Assembly: GCF_018372215.1 (NCBI RefSeq) | Contig: NZ_JAHAJN010000002.1 | Location: forward strand, 62,001-126,000 | Source of the DNA: Negativicoccus succinicivorans | Lineage (GTDB): Bacteria; Bacillota; Negativicutes; Veillonellales; Negativicoccaceae | Reading direction: 5' to 3' | DNA length: 64,000 bases | In this document: positions 26,190-34,690 of the stretch, piece after piece | Numbering within the stretch: position 1 is the stretch's first letter | Layout of the letters: each line of letters opens with the position of its first letter | The notes under the pieces: model-generated | What the model was told of the DNA's origin: nothing | The model's input: the letters and a program-made list of their open reading frames with translations, nothing else | Databases searched by the model: none | Position numbers and translations under genes: made by a program

Positions 26190-26486
26190 GGTTTCACACT
26201 ACTGACGCAAAACGAGCAAAATTTGCACTTATTTTCCCTTTTTGTCTATTTTGTATCTTCTGCTATTCAATTTTTATTTTCTTTCCTTATTTTGCCTTTC
26301 TTTTTTTGGCAACTTGTTATTTTCATAAAAATTTTTATGCCGTCTGTTTGGTGAGCGTTATAAAAAATTTCTAATTTATTTCCTTGAAGTATAAAATTTT
26401 CAAAATAAAATTTTATGTCGGCACCTTTTAAAAATTTTCGTCGACCGGAAATAAAACAGAAAAATTTTCCCACCGCATTTTGAGCA
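25902..26486. other. AT-rich gene-free interval
   Basis: About 590 bases between the liv promoter and the M23 gene terminator are far more AT-rich than the rest of the window, with long A and T runs. The open frames there lack ribosome sites and have low-complexity translations (Phe/Lys/Ile-rich), so I call none of them. A direct repeat, ATAAAATTTT, occurs at about 26390 and 26406. Apart from the GTATAC cores nothing else is supported. It could be a displaced gene remnant or an AT-rich regulatory/nucleoid-protein target. Confidence 0.5.
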
Positions 26487-26514
26487 ATAAAAAAAAGACC
26501 GCAAAGCGGTCTTT
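26487..26514 (-). terminator. Terminator after the M23 peptidase gene
   Basis: On the minus strand, AAAGACCGC-TTT-GCGGTCTTT is followed by TTTTTATT. The hairpin overlaps the stop codon of the peptidase gene at 26513-26515. Confidence 0.88.
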
Positions 26515-27403
26515 ACTTTTTTGTCGGTAAAAACAACATCGGATCAACCGGCACGCCGTTAACACGTACCTCGTAGTGGACGTGACTGCCGGTGCTACGC
26601 CCGGTGCTGCCCATGAATGAAATTACGGTACCCGTCTGCACCTTGTCGCCGACTTCGGCGATAATCAGCGAATTATGTCCGTAGCGCGTGACAATGCCGC
26701 CCGGGTGCGTAATTTCCACCATATAGCCGTAGCCGCCGGCCCAACCCGCCGCGGTGACGGTCCCGTTCGCGGTAGCCTGTATCGGCGCGCCGTAATCGCC
26801 GGCGATATCTACCCCTTCATGAAAACCGATGCCGTCACCGAAAGGATCGTTGCGCCAACCGAAACTGCTGGAAACATATCCCTGCGCCGGCCAAATCGAG
26901 GGCGTATCGCCGGTCGCACCGTCATTCAATACGGGCTGATATGCCGGCGTAAGGTCAATCCCTTCCGCCAACGATTGCCGTAACATCACAAGCGAGTTCA
27001 GATGTTGGTCGGCGCGCGTGGAAAGCGCGGTGATGCGTTCCAGCAACGCTCCCGGCGTTAACGCCTGCGTCACTGCCGGCTGACGCGCTACCGTGCCGCC
27101 GTCACCTTGCGGCGCGGCTCCCGACTGCGAGCCTTGGATCATCTGCCGCACTTCCGCATCCAGCGCATCTAAACGCTGCATTTTGGTTTGCAGCTCCGTC
27201 AGTTTTTGGTTCGCGATTTCCACCTGCCGCTGATGCAGCTGATTTTCCTCGCGCAACCGATCCACTTCCCAATGTTGGTAATAGCCCCAACCGATCATCG
27301 CTAACGCGGCAAGCAGCACGATGATTTCCGCTGCTACCAAAGTGTAAAACCACTTTTTGCGCATAGTCCACGTGACGGTGTCGGACGTTTGGAATGACTT
27401 CAT
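26513..27403 (-). CDS. Membrane-anchored M23 family cell-wall endopeptidase
   Basis: This 296-residue protein has one N-terminal membrane segment (about residues 20-42) and a coiled coil (about 48-90; LREENQLHQRQVEIANQKL). A linker is followed by a C-terminal lysostaphin-type Zn peptidase domain, with the first metal ligands in FHEGVDIA (HxxxD), the central YGYMVEITHPGG, and HVHYEVR with the third His. All catalytic residues appear present, so it is likely an active DD-endopeptidase or an autolysin acting on peptidoglycan from the outer face of the inner membrane. It overlaps the DUF4446 gene by four bases (ATGA) and lies downstream of parAB. Confidence 0.93.
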   Translation of the reverse strand: MKSFQTSDTVTWTMRKKWFYTLVAAEIIVLLAALAMIGWGYYQHWEVDRLREENQLHQRQVEIANQKLTELQTKMQRLDALDAEVRQMIQGSQSGAAPQGDGGTVARQPAVTQALTPGALLERITALSTRADQHLNSLVMLRQSLAEGIDLTPAYQPVLNDGATGDTPSIWPAQGYVSSSFGWRNDPFGDGIGFHEGVDIAGDYGAPIQATANGTVTAAGWAGGYGYMVEITHPGGIVTRYGHNSLIIAEVGDKVQTGTVISFMGSTGRSTGSHVHYEVRVNGVPVDPMLFLPTKK

Positions 27404-27915
27404 GCCGTTCCTTTCTCCGGACCGCCGCCCTGTTCAAGCGCACGCGCTAAACTTTCTTCTTCCTCTCTGCTGGGACGGGATAAGTAGCGTCCGACGCGAA
27501 TCTCTTTCGCGTATACTCGCGTTTCTTCCGAGCCGCTGATCGCGGACACCGTGACCCCGTTACCACGGCCGTCAAGCATGGTCAGGGAAAAGCTGTCCTG
27601 CTGCCCGTTGGCGGCAAAGGCATTGTACTGAACAAAACCGACTTGCTGCAGTGCGGCATGTTGTACACGAGAAAGGTTTTCCTGCGCCGCGCCCATGGCG
27701 CTGATGGATGCTCCCAGTTCGCGCAATTCGCGCACTTCGGTCGCAAGTTTACGTTCCAGAGTCTTACCGTCTTCGCCGCGCATGAAAAGATTATATTTTT
27801 GTCGTAATTGACGCATTTGCGTATATAAAACAAGTACATAAACTAATACTATAACGAGCAGGGCAATTAATACGCCGAGCATGATCGTACCCGTCGTCTC
27901 CGTCAACCAAGCCAT
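27400..27915 (-). CDS. DUF4446 family membrane protein
   Basis: This 171-residue protein has one N-terminal membrane helix (about 10-32), then a coiled-coil stretch (QMRQLRQKYN...LERKLATEVRELREL). A conserved domain with VGFVQYNAFAANGQQDSFSLTMLDGRGNGV follows and matches the DUF4446 family often found beside parB in Firmicutes. ATG 27915 follows ACAGGAGGAAGT. Its function is not known. The link to parAB and the M23 peptidase suggests a role at the junction of chromosome segregation and the envelope (inference). A perfect parS lies between it and parB. Confidence 0.85.
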   Translation of the reverse strand: MAWLTETTGTIMLGVLIALLVIVLVYVLVLYTQMRQLRQKYNLFMRGEDGKTLERKLATEVRELRELGASISAMGAAQENLSRVQHAALQQVGFVQYNAFAANGQQDSFSLTMLDGRGNGVTVSAISGSEETRVYAKEIRVGRYLSRPSREEEESLARALEQGGGPEKGTA

Positions 27916-27924
27916 ACTTCCTCC

Positions 27925-27940
27925 TGTTTCACGTGAAACA
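27925..27940. promoter_or_regulatory. parS: parS site, perfect consensus
   Basis: TGTTTCACGTGAAACA is identical to the bacterial parS consensus and fully palindromic. It abuts the parB stop codon (27941), in the gap before the DUF4446 gene. It is the nucleation site for ParB spreading, about 12 kb from the origin. Confidence 0.95.
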
Positions 27941-28816
27941 TTATTTCAGTAACGCCAAAAGCCGTTCCAGTTCATCCCAGTTCGCGTACGGAATGCGAAT
28001 TTCACCATGCGTCTTGCTGCCGCTGCCTTGCGCGGTAATGTCCACTTTCGTTCCAAGCAGTAGGGTCAGCTCTTCACTTTCCGCATGGAGATAAGCCTCG
28101 ACGTTCGCATCCGATTTTTTTGTTTTTTTCTGCTTCGGCGATTTCCGCGACGGCGTTTTGTTTTCGGCAAGCAACGCTTCTACCCGGCGCGCGCTTAAAC
28201 CTTCCGCGGCGATCTTTTGCGCCCAGCGCACTTGCGCATCTGGATCCTCTACCGCAAGTAAAGGCCGCACTTGCCCGACGGTGAGATCTCGCCGCGCCAA
28301 CAGTTCCCGTACAAAGTCCGGCAACTGGAGAAGCCTCATCATATTGGTAATATATGGACGGCTGCGGCCGACCTTAGTCGCAATCTGCGCCTGCGTCAGA
28401 GAAAATTCATCGCGCAGACGATAGTACGCCGCCGCTTCTTCAATCGGATTCAAATCTTCACGTTGCAGGTTTTCGATTAACGCGACCGCGGCCAGCGCGG
28501 CATCGTCGTAATCACGAATGACTACCGGCACGGTACGGAGTTTGGCAATTTTAGCGGCGCGCAAACGCCGTTCCCCCGCGACCAGTTGGTAGCCGTCTTC
28601 TACTTTCATCACAATGAGCGGCTGAATAATGCCGTACTCTTTAATCGACGCGGCCAAGTCGTTCAGTTCGTTTTCGGCAAACTCCTGCCGAGGCTGCTGC
28701 GGATTCGGCACAATCTCCGTGAGCGAAATTTCCTGCACCGCGTTTTGCGCCATCGATGCGCTACCGCCCAGTAGCGCATCCAGGCCACGGCCCAGTTTCA
28801 TGCCTTTTTTAGCCAC
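27941..28816 (-). CDS. parB: Chromosome partitioning protein ParB (Spo0J)
   Basis: This 291-residue CTPase/DNA-binding protein recognises parS and spreads along DNA. It has the N-terminal ParA-contact motif KLGRGLDALLGG, the C-boxes VAGERRLRAAKIA and VIENLQREDLNPIEEA (VALIENLQRE in this copy), and the HTH LTQAQIATKVGRSRPYITNMMRL. The C-terminal dimer domain ends ERLLALLK. I place the start at GTG 28816, giving MAKKGMKLGRGL, the usual ParB N-terminus; CAGGAGGTG lies seven bases upstream inside the end of parA. The ATG at 28801 is a weaker alternative. The start overlaps parA by eight bases. Confidence 0.97.
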   Translation of the reverse strand: MAKKGMKLGRGLDALLGGSASMAQNAVQEISLTEIVPNPQQPRQEFAENELNDLAASIKEYGIIQPLIVMKVEDGYQLVAGERRLRAAKIAKLRTVPVVIRDYDDAALAAVALIENLQREDLNPIEEAAAYYRLRDEFSLTQAQIATKVGRSRPYITNMMRLLQLPDFVRELLARRDLTVGQVRPLLAVEDPDAQVRWAQKIAAEGLSARRVEALLAENKTPSRKSPKQKKTKKSDANVEAYLHAESEELTLLLGTKVDITAQGSGSKTHGEIRIPYANWDELERLLALLK

Positions 28817-29570
28817 GCCGCAGCACCTCCTGCGCCAATTCGCGATAAACTTCCGCGCCTTTGGATTTGCCGTCATAAAGAATGATCGGCTCGCCGTAGC
28901 TCGGCGCTTCGCTCAATCGCACGTTGCGCGGAATCAGCGTGCGATAAACTTTTTCACCGAAATGTTTTTTGACTTCATCAGCCACCTGTAAAGACAAATT
29001 GGTGCGACCGTCAAACATCGTCAATACAACGCCTTCCAAATGCAAGCTCGGATTCCAGTTGCCCGAAACCGAACGGATCGTCTGCAAAAGCTGCGCTACC
29101 CCTTCCAATGCGTAGTATTCGCACTGAATGGGCACCAGTACCGATCCCGCCGCGACTAACGCATTCACCGTCAAAAGTCCCAGCGAAGGCGGGCAGTCGA
29201 TTAAGATATACTCGAATTTCTTTTTCAGTTTGTCCAAGGCGTCACGCAATTTTGTTTCACGTGAAACCATATTGACCAATTCGACTTCCGCGCCGGCCAA
29301 TGCGATCGTCGCGGGCAAAACGGACAAGCCCTCCACGGCGGTCTTCACGCATGCTTTTTTGGCAGAAGCACCTTCGATCAGCACTTCATACCCGGAGCTT
29401 TTGATTCGGTCCTTATCGATCCCCAGACCGCTGGTCGCATTTCCCTGCGCGTCCATATCTACCAACAGTACGGCTTGACCCGCTTCCGCCAGGCAGGCCG
29501 CCAGGTTTACAGCGGTCGTCGTTTTACCTACGCCGCCTTTCTGATTCATAACGGCAATAATTTTGCCCAC
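28809..29570 (-). CDS. parA: Chromosome partitioning ATPase ParA (Soj)
   Basis: This 253-residue Walker-type ATPase has the deviant Walker A KGGVGKTTTAVNLA with the signature Lys, Walker A' LLVDMDAQGNATSGLG, and Walker B YILIDCPPSLGLLTVNAL. It cooperates with ParB in origin segregation and controls DnaA in Bacillus. The start is GTG 29570 behind GGAGGTGCCACG. A parS-like site lies inside the coding region. TTGACA (about 29625-29630) and TATACT upstream are possible promoter elements, but their spacing is too long for a confident call. Confidence 0.97.
   Translation of the reverse strand: MGKIIAVMNQKGGVGKTTTAVNLAACLAEAGQAVLLVDMDAQGNATSGLGIDKDRIKSSGYEVLIEGASAKKACVKTAVEGLSVLPATIALAGAEVELVNMVSRETKLRDALDKLKKKFEYILIDCPPSLGLLTVNALVAAGSVLVPIQCEYYALEGVAQLLQTIRSVSGNWNPSLHLEGVVLTMFDGRTNLSLQVADEVKKHFGEKVYRTLIPRNVRLSEAPSYGEPIILYDGKSKGAEVYRELAQEVLRRG
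29253..29268. promoter_or_regulatory. parS: parS site within parA (15 of 16 match)
   Basis: TGTTTCACGTGAAACC differs from the parS consensus only at the last base and lies inside the parA coding sequence, encoding part of VSRETKL. In-gene parS sites in parA/parB are known in other bacteria. Confidence 0.92.
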
Positions 29571-29667
29571 CGTGGCACCTCCATTTCTATTCGTACTTTA
29601 TAGTATATCACACTGACCGACAGCGCTTTGTCAAAAGTCGATTTGTTTTTTTCTTCCGCCCGCATCA

Positions 29668-29692
29668 AAGAAAAGACCGTCCGCAGACGGTC
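29668..29692 (-). terminator. Terminator after the PPK2 gene
   Basis: On the minus strand, GACCGTC-TGCG-GACGGTC is followed by TTTTCTTTG, directly after the stop codon of the PPK2 gene and upstream of the parA promoter. Confidence 0.82.
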
Positions 29693-29697
29693 GTTTC

Positions 29698-30594
29698 TTA
29701 TCCGAACAAATCTTCCAAGGTCATGTTTTTGTCTTTCGCCAGGACTTTTTGCCAATGCTCCAAATGTTCCTTTTCCGCTCCGGATAGTGCCGGGAACTGC
29801 GGATCCAATTGTTCCAACAGCTGCAAGGTCGCCTGCGCCGCCAAGTAACGCGTGTACCATTTCTTATCCGCCGGCAGTATATACCAGGGCGCGTACTTCG
29901 TCGACGTAGCTTGAATCATATCCGCATACACATGCTGATAATTGTTCCAATACTTGCGTTCATTGATATCGGCCATGGAAAATTTCCAATTTTTTTCCGG
30001 CCGTTTGATTCGATCAATCAGCCGCTCCGCCTGCTCTTCTTTCGAAACATGCAAGAAAAACTTCAGCATAAAATAGCCGTTTTCATGCAAGTAACGTTCC
30101 CAATCATTAATTTGGCGAAAGCGTTCCTGCCAAAACTCCTTGTCGATTTCAACATCGCTGCCCGGAAAGTTTTGATCTTTCAATAAATTATGTACGCGCG
30201 TAACGATGACGTCTTCATAATGGGAGCGGTTGAAAATGCCGATTTCGCCGCGCCGCGGTAAGGCCCGATTGACGCGCCAGAGATAATCGCGATCCAACTC
30301 CTCGCTTGACGGCTGTTTAAAGGTGGCGACACGTACGCCTTGCGGATTGAGAACGGTGTAGACATGCTTGATGAGACCGTCTTTACCCGCCGCATCCATC
30401 GCTTGCAAAACGACGATAATGCCATGTTTATTTTCGGCATAAAGTCGTTCCTGGTAAACTTCCAGTTCTTCCAACACTTCCGGAAACAGTTCTTCTTTTA
30501 CCGTCTGTTTATCCGCTTCTTTCGGTGGGGCTGTCGGAATATTTTTAAAATCCAACTTGTTTTTGTGATGCACGAGATATTGTTTGACGTCCAT
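29698..30594 (-). CDS. Polyphosphate kinase 2 family protein (PPK2)
   Basis: This 298-residue PPK2-family kinase transfers phosphate between polyphosphate and nucleotides. It has a Walker A-like VVLQAMDAAGKDGLIKHV and the lid region, with PSSEELDRDYLWRVNRALP and IFNRSHYEDVIVTRVH (Walker B-like NRSHYEDV). ADKKWYTRYLAAQATL follows in the C-terminal part. One PPK2 domain and these motifs fit the class that phosphorylates AMP/ADP or GDP using polyP. The exact acceptor cannot be read. ATG 30594 is behind GTGAGGAGGAAAATCC. It is the last gene of the rpmH-to-rsmG direction, placed between rsmG and parA, which is unusual. Confidence 0.92.
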   Translation of the reverse strand: MDVKQYLVHHKNKLDFKNIPTAPPKEADKQTVKEELFPEVLEELEVYQERLYAENKHGIIVVLQAMDAAGKDGLIKHVYTVLNPQGVRVATFKQPSSEELDRDYLWRVNRALPRRGEIGIFNRSHYEDVIVTRVHNLLKDQNFPGSDVEIDKEFWQERFRQINDWERYLHENGYFMLKFFLHVSKEEQAERLIDRIKRPEKNWKFSMADINERKYWNNYQHVYADMIQATSTKYAPWYILPADKKWYTRYLAAQATLQLLEQLDPQFPALSGAEKEHLEHWQKVLAKDKNMTLEDLFG

Positions 30595-30636
30595 GGATTT
30601 TCCTCCTCACTCCGGTCGCAGTCGCTGTTACTTATA

Positions 30637-31371
30637 CTATAATGGTTGTTTCGCTGCTTTGCCCGGCGCGCGCGGAAAACGCTTCGGCGTCGCCTGCACT
30701 TTTTGAATGATGCAGAGCACGCGCTCATCAAACCATTCGCCGCGCTGCAGTTTGCGCACTTCGCACAACGTACCGCCAAGCTCCCGAATAGCACGTTGCG
30801 CAGCGCTTGCTTCCTCCGCGCCCTTCGGCCCTTTCCAGGCCAGAAAATAACCGCCTCGGGCGACAAAAGGCAACGCCCATTCACAGAGCACGCGCAAATC
30901 GGCGACGGCCCGCGACGTCACCACCGCAAACTGTTCGCGATATTCTTTCGCCTGCCCGGCAAATTCGGCGCGCTCATGGAGAATCTGCACATTCGCAAGG
31001 CCGATTGTTTGCGCGGCGTCAGCGACAAAGCGCAGCTTCTTGCCGACGGAGTCGAGCAATGTCCATTCGACATTCGGCGTAAGAATGGCTAACGGGATAC
31101 CGGGAAAACCGCCGCCCGTACCGAGGTCAAGCGCGCGTGAGCGCGCCGGGAAATACGCGGGATCATAGCCCAGCCAGGAATCAATATAATGCTTCGCCAA
31201 AAATTCCTGCGGCTCGGTGATAGAAGTCAGGTTCATCACGCGATTTCGCTCGATTACCGCATCATAATACGCCGCATACGCCTGACTTTGCTCCGGCGTC
31301 AATGCGATCCCCAGCGACTTTGCCGCCGCTGCTATTTGTTCCGGGCTGAGCGTTGTCGTTTCAGGCATCAT
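30637..31371 (-). CDS. rsmG: 16S rRNA (guanine527-N7)-methyltransferase RsmG (GidB)
   Basis: This 244-residue SAM-dependent methyltransferase makes m7G527 in 16S rRNA. It has RNRVMNLTSITEPQEFLAKHYIDS, the SAM-binding LDLGTGGGFPGIPLAI, LLDSVGKKLRFV, and VVTSRAVADLRVLCEWALP. The start ATG 31371 follows GGGAGTCAACT and overlaps the mnmG end by 11 bases. Loss of this methylation gives low-level streptomycin resistance in other bacteria. Confidence 0.96.
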   Translation of the reverse strand: MMPETTTLSPEQIAAAAKSLGIALTPEQSQAYAAYYDAVIERNRVMNLTSITEPQEFLAKHYIDSWLGYDPAYFPARSRALDLGTGGGFPGIPLAILTPNVEWTLLDSVGKKLRFVADAAQTIGLANVQILHERAEFAGQAKEYREQFAVVTSRAVADLRVLCEWALPFVARGGYFLAWKGPKGAEEASAAQRAIRELGGTLCEVRKLQRGEWFDERVLCIIQKVQATPKRFPRAPGKAAKQPL

Positions 31372-33247
31372 AGTTGACTCCCTGTTGCCGTTGCTGCTCC
31401 AAATAAATCATCAACACGGTAATATCCGCCGGCGAAACGCCGGAAACGCGCGAGGCCTGACCTAATGTGGCCGGCTTGACCTGCTGCAGCTTTTGCCGCG
31501 CTTCGATCGAAATGCCGCGCAACGTATCGTACGGCAAATCGTCCGGAAGTCGCGTCGTTTCCATTTTCTGCTGACGGCGAATGCGTTCCTGCTGTTTCGT
31601 AATATAACCTTCGTACTTGGTCGAAACAGACAGCTCTTCCCGCACATCGATGCCCGGATCGTCCCAGCCGAGCAAATCCGCGATATCCATATACGAAAGC
31701 TCCGGTCGCCGCAATAATTGCGCAGCGGTCGTGCCGGTTTTCAGCGCGGCGCTTCCCAAACGCGTGAGATAGGCATTCGTTTCCGCTGTCGGCGTAAGCA
31801 TCGTTTCGCTCAACTTTCGATGCCCTTCTTCCACCGCGACGCGTTTCGCTTCATACCGCGCCCAACGCTCGTCACTTACTAAACCGAGTGTACGCCCGAG
31901 CGGCGTTAAACGCAAATCCGCATTGTCCTGACGCAATAACAGACGATATTCACTGCGGCTCGTCATCATGCGATACGGTTCATTCGTACCCTTCGTCACC
32001 AAGTCGTCAATCAGCGTGCCGATGTAGGCTTGCGCGCGCGTCAGCGTAAACGGTTCTTTACCGAGTACATAATGCGCCGCGTTAATGCCGGCGATGAAAC
32101 CCTGCGCCGCGGCTTCTTCATAACCCGATGTTCCGTTGGCCTGGCCGGCGGAAAAAAGTCCGTCGCATTTTTTATAACGCAAGCCCGCCGTCAGCTGCAA
32201 CGGGTCCAGACATTCATATTCAATCGCGTACGCCGGACGCATGATTTCGACATGCTCCAAGCCGGGAATCGTACGCAAAAAAGCATACTGCACGTCCATC
32301 GGCAGCGATGTCGACATGCCCTGGACATACATTTCATTCGTTTCCAAACCTTCCGGCTCGATAAAGAGTTGATGCCGTTCTTTATCCGCAAAGCGCACCA
32401 CTTTATCTTCAATCGAAGGACAATAGCGCGCACCGACGCCGTGCACCAGCCCCGCGTATAAAGGAGCTCGATCCAAGTTGGCGCGAATAATCGCATGCGT
32501 TTCCGCATTGGTATAAGTCAACCAGCAACAAGTCGCGTTACGATCTTTGCGTTCGGATAAAAAGGAAAATGTGTGTGAATCCTTGTCGCCGTCCTGACGT
32601 TCCATGCGCTCAAGTGACAGAGTGCGCAGATCGACTCGACTCGGCGTGCCCGTTTTGAAACGACGCAGTTCGACGCCATGCTCTCGCAATGAATCCGCAA
32701 GTTTCAAACTCGCTCGGTAACCGTTCGGACCGCCGCTGTACTTATGCGTTCCAATCAGGATTTCACCTTGTAAATACGTTCCTGTCGCCAAGACAACCGC
32801 TTTTGCGCGATACGCTTCATCCAGCTCCGTTTTAATTCCGGTTACGCGACCGTCCTCTACCAGAAGATCTGTTACCATCAATTGCTTGACATCCAGCCGC
32901 GGCTCATTTTCAACGATTTGTTTCATGCGACGATGGTATGCGTTTTTATCATTTTGCGCGCGTAACGCATGGACAGCCGGCCCTTTGCCCCGGTTGAGCA
33001 TGCGCATCTGAATCGCCGTTTCATCGGCGACTATCCCCATCTGTCCGCCCAACGCGTCCAACTCCCGCACGAGCTGGCTCTTACCCGGACCGCCGATCGC
33101 CGGATTACACGGCATCATCGCGATATTTTCTAAACTGATCGTGCACAACAATGTGCGCGCGCCCAAACGCGCCGCGGCGAGGCCCGCTTCGCAGCCCGCA
33201 TGGCCGGCGCCGATCACGATCACGTCGTAACTTGCTACTTCGTACAT
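31361..33247 (-). CDS. mnmG: tRNA uridine-5-carboxymethylaminomethyl modification enzyme MnmG (GidA)
   Basis: This 628-residue FAD protein pairs with MnmE to install cmnm5 groups at U34 of tRNAs. It has the dinucleotide-binding site DVIVIGAGHAGCEAGLAAARLG (abbreviated GAGHAGCEA), the family motifs PCNPAIGGPGKSQLVRELDALGG, RRFKTGTPSRVD and GYEEAAAQGFIAGINAA, and a C-terminal helical tail. ATG 33247 is behind TAAGGGGAAGAAT; the longer open frame adds the shadowed mnmE tail. It lies ten bases after the mnmE stop. Confidence 0.97.
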   Translation of the reverse strand: MYEVASYDVIVIGAGHAGCEAGLAAARLGARTLLCTISLENIAMMPCNPAIGGPGKSQLVRELDALGGQMGIVADETAIQMRMLNRGKGPAVHALRAQNDKNAYHRRMKQIVENEPRLDVKQLMVTDLLVEDGRVTGIKTELDEAYRAKAVVLATGTYLQGEILIGTHKYSGGPNGYRASLKLADSLREHGVELRRFKTGTPSRVDLRTLSLERMERQDGDKDSHTFSFLSERKDRNATCCWLTYTNAETHAIIRANLDRAPLYAGLVHGVGARYCPSIEDKVVRFADKERHQLFIEPEGLETNEMYVQGMSTSLPMDVQYAFLRTIPGLEHVEIMRPAYAIEYECLDPLQLTAGLRYKKCDGLFSAGQANGTSGYEEAAAQGFIAGINAAHYVLGKEPFTLTRAQAYIGTLIDDLVTKGTNEPYRMMTSRSEYRLLLRQDNADLRLTPLGRTLGLVSDERWARYEAKRVAVEEGHRKLSETMLTPTAETNAYLTRLGSAALKTGTTAAQLLRRPELSYMDIADLLGWDDPGIDVREELSVSTKYEGYITKQQERIRRQQKMETTRLPDDLPYDTLRGISIEARQKLQQVKPATLGQASRVSGVSPADITVLMIYLEQQRQQGVNYDA

Positions 33248-33257
33248 ATTCTTCCCC

Positions 33258-34640
33258 TTACTTACCGACGCAAAAACGTCGGAAAATTTCATCGGTAATG
33301 CTTGCCTCCGGGTTCCGCCCAACGATCGCTCCCAACGCGTCCCAGGCCGCCCGTAAATCTTCCGTAATCAAATCTTCCATCAAACCTTCATGCAGACCCT
33401 GCTGCGCGGAACGCAAGGAAGCGAGCGCCCGACGCGCCAAATCCTCCTGGCGCACGTTCGTCAAAAGGACGCTGTCCGCGCCGGCTTGCAGCCGGTGTTG
33501 CTCGACATAGGTCGCCAACGCGTTGCCGAGCTCGTCCATACCGGTGCCTGTACGCGCCGCGATCGCTACCTGCGGGAGGCCGCCGGTGAGCGCCTTCACC
33601 TCGTCAAGATCCGCCCGCAAAGGCAAATCCGTTTTATTTAAAAGTAAAATCGCCGCTTTGTTTTGCAAGGTCGCAAGCCATGCGCGTGTTTCCGCCGTCA
33701 GCGGCTGCGATGCATCCAGCACGGCGAGAATCAAATCCGCCTGCGCGAGTTCGCGGTGTGTACGCGCAATTCCCATTTGTTCAATTTGGTCGCTCGCTTC
33801 ACGAATGCCCGCCGTGTCCACAAGCACCAGCGGAATGCCGTGAATCAGCGCCGATTCCGTAATCGTGTCGCGTGTCGTGCCGGGAATATCCGTCACAATC
33901 GCGCGCTCTTCCGCCAGCAATTGATTCAAAAGGCTTGATTTGCCCGCATTGGGTAAACCCGCGATGACGGTTTTTAATCCCTCTTTCCAAACTTTTCCCG
34001 CCGCCGCGCGGGCGATCATCGCTTCCAATTCAGTGATGATCGCGGTCAGTTTCGTATCGATTTCCGCCGGCGTCAGCTCCGCCAAATCCTCTTCGGGATA
34101 ATCAATCACCGCTTCCAACGAAGCTACGAGTTCGGTCACCGCCGCGCCGGTCGCTTCCACCCAGCGGGAAAGTTTGCCCGTCAGTTGACCGACCGCCACG
34201 CCTAAGCCGACTTCGCTCTTCGCGGTAATAATATCATCCACCGCTTCCGCCTGCGTCAGATCAATACGCCCGTTCAAAAAGGCGCGCTCGGTAAATTCAC
34301 CGCGTTCCGCCAAGCGCGCGCCCGCTTGGAGGCAAAGCTGCAAGCTGTGTTGTAACACCAGCATCCCGCCATGCAGTTGCAACTCCACGACATCTTCACC
34401 CGTATACGAACGCGGCGCGCGCATGACAAGCAAAATGCTTTCGTCCATCGTTTGCCCGTCCGCTACGATATGGCCGTAATGCGCCCGAAAACCGCGCGCA
34501 TTATTCCAATCCAGCGGCGTGTACGGCCGAAAAACGCGCGCGGCGAGCGCCAGCGCCTCCGGCCCGCTGATCCGGATAATACCGATTCCGCCCGTGCCGA
34601 ACGGCGTTGCGATCGCGGCAATGGTATCTTCGTTATACAT
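33258..34640 (-). CDS. mnmE: tRNA modification GTPase MnmE (TrmE)
   Basis: This 460-residue GTPase partners MnmG. The N-terminal tetrahydrofolate-binding domain has TIAAIATPFGTGGIGIIRISG and RAPRSYTGEDVVELQLHGG (cores ATPFGTGGIGIIR and YTGEDVVELQ). The G domain is inserted in helical arms, with G1 GLPNAGKSSLLNQLL, G2 TDIPGTTRD, G3 DTAGIRE and G4 NKTDL. The C-terminal FCVGK carries the catalytic Cys. ATG 34640 follows AAGGAGAATT. It has its own terminator-separated position after jag and leads into mnmG-rsmG. Confidence 0.97.
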   Translation of the reverse strand: MYNEDTIAAIATPFGTGGIGIIRISGPEALALAARVFRPYTPLDWNNARGFRAHYGHIVADGQTMDESILLVMRAPRSYTGEDVVELQLHGGMLVLQHSLQLCLQAGARLAERGEFTERAFLNGRIDLTQAEAVDDIITAKSEVGLGVAVGQLTGKLSRWVEATGAAVTELVASLEAVIDYPEEDLAELTPAEIDTKLTAIITELEAMIARAAAGKVWKEGLKTVIAGLPNAGKSSLLNQLLAEERAIVTDIPGTTRDTITESALIHGIPLVLVDTAGIREASDQIEQMGIARTHRELAQADLILAVLDASQPLTAETRAWLATLQNKAAILLLNKTDLPLRADLDEVKALTGGLPQVAIAARTGTGMDELGNALATYVEQHRLQAGADSVLLTNVRQEDLARRALASLRSAQQGLHEGLMEDLITEDLRAAWDALGAIVGRNPEASITDEIFRRFCVGK

Positions 34641-34652
34641 AATTCTCCTTAG

Positions 34653-34680
34653 AAAAAGAAAGACCGGGATCGCCCCGGTC
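34653..34680 (-). terminator. Terminator between jag and mnmE
   Basis: On the minus strand, GACCGGG-GCGAT-CCCGGTC is followed by TTTCTTTTTC, starting ten bases after the jag stop. It splits the ribosome/membrane block from mnmE-mnmG-rsmG. Confidence 0.85.
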
Positions 34681-34690
34681 TGTAATGCGT

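Noticed and set aside
25815..26374. Two plus-strand and one minus-strand small frames in the AT-rich interval
   Set aside because: Low-complexity translations and no ribosome sites; the first overlaps the liv promoter.
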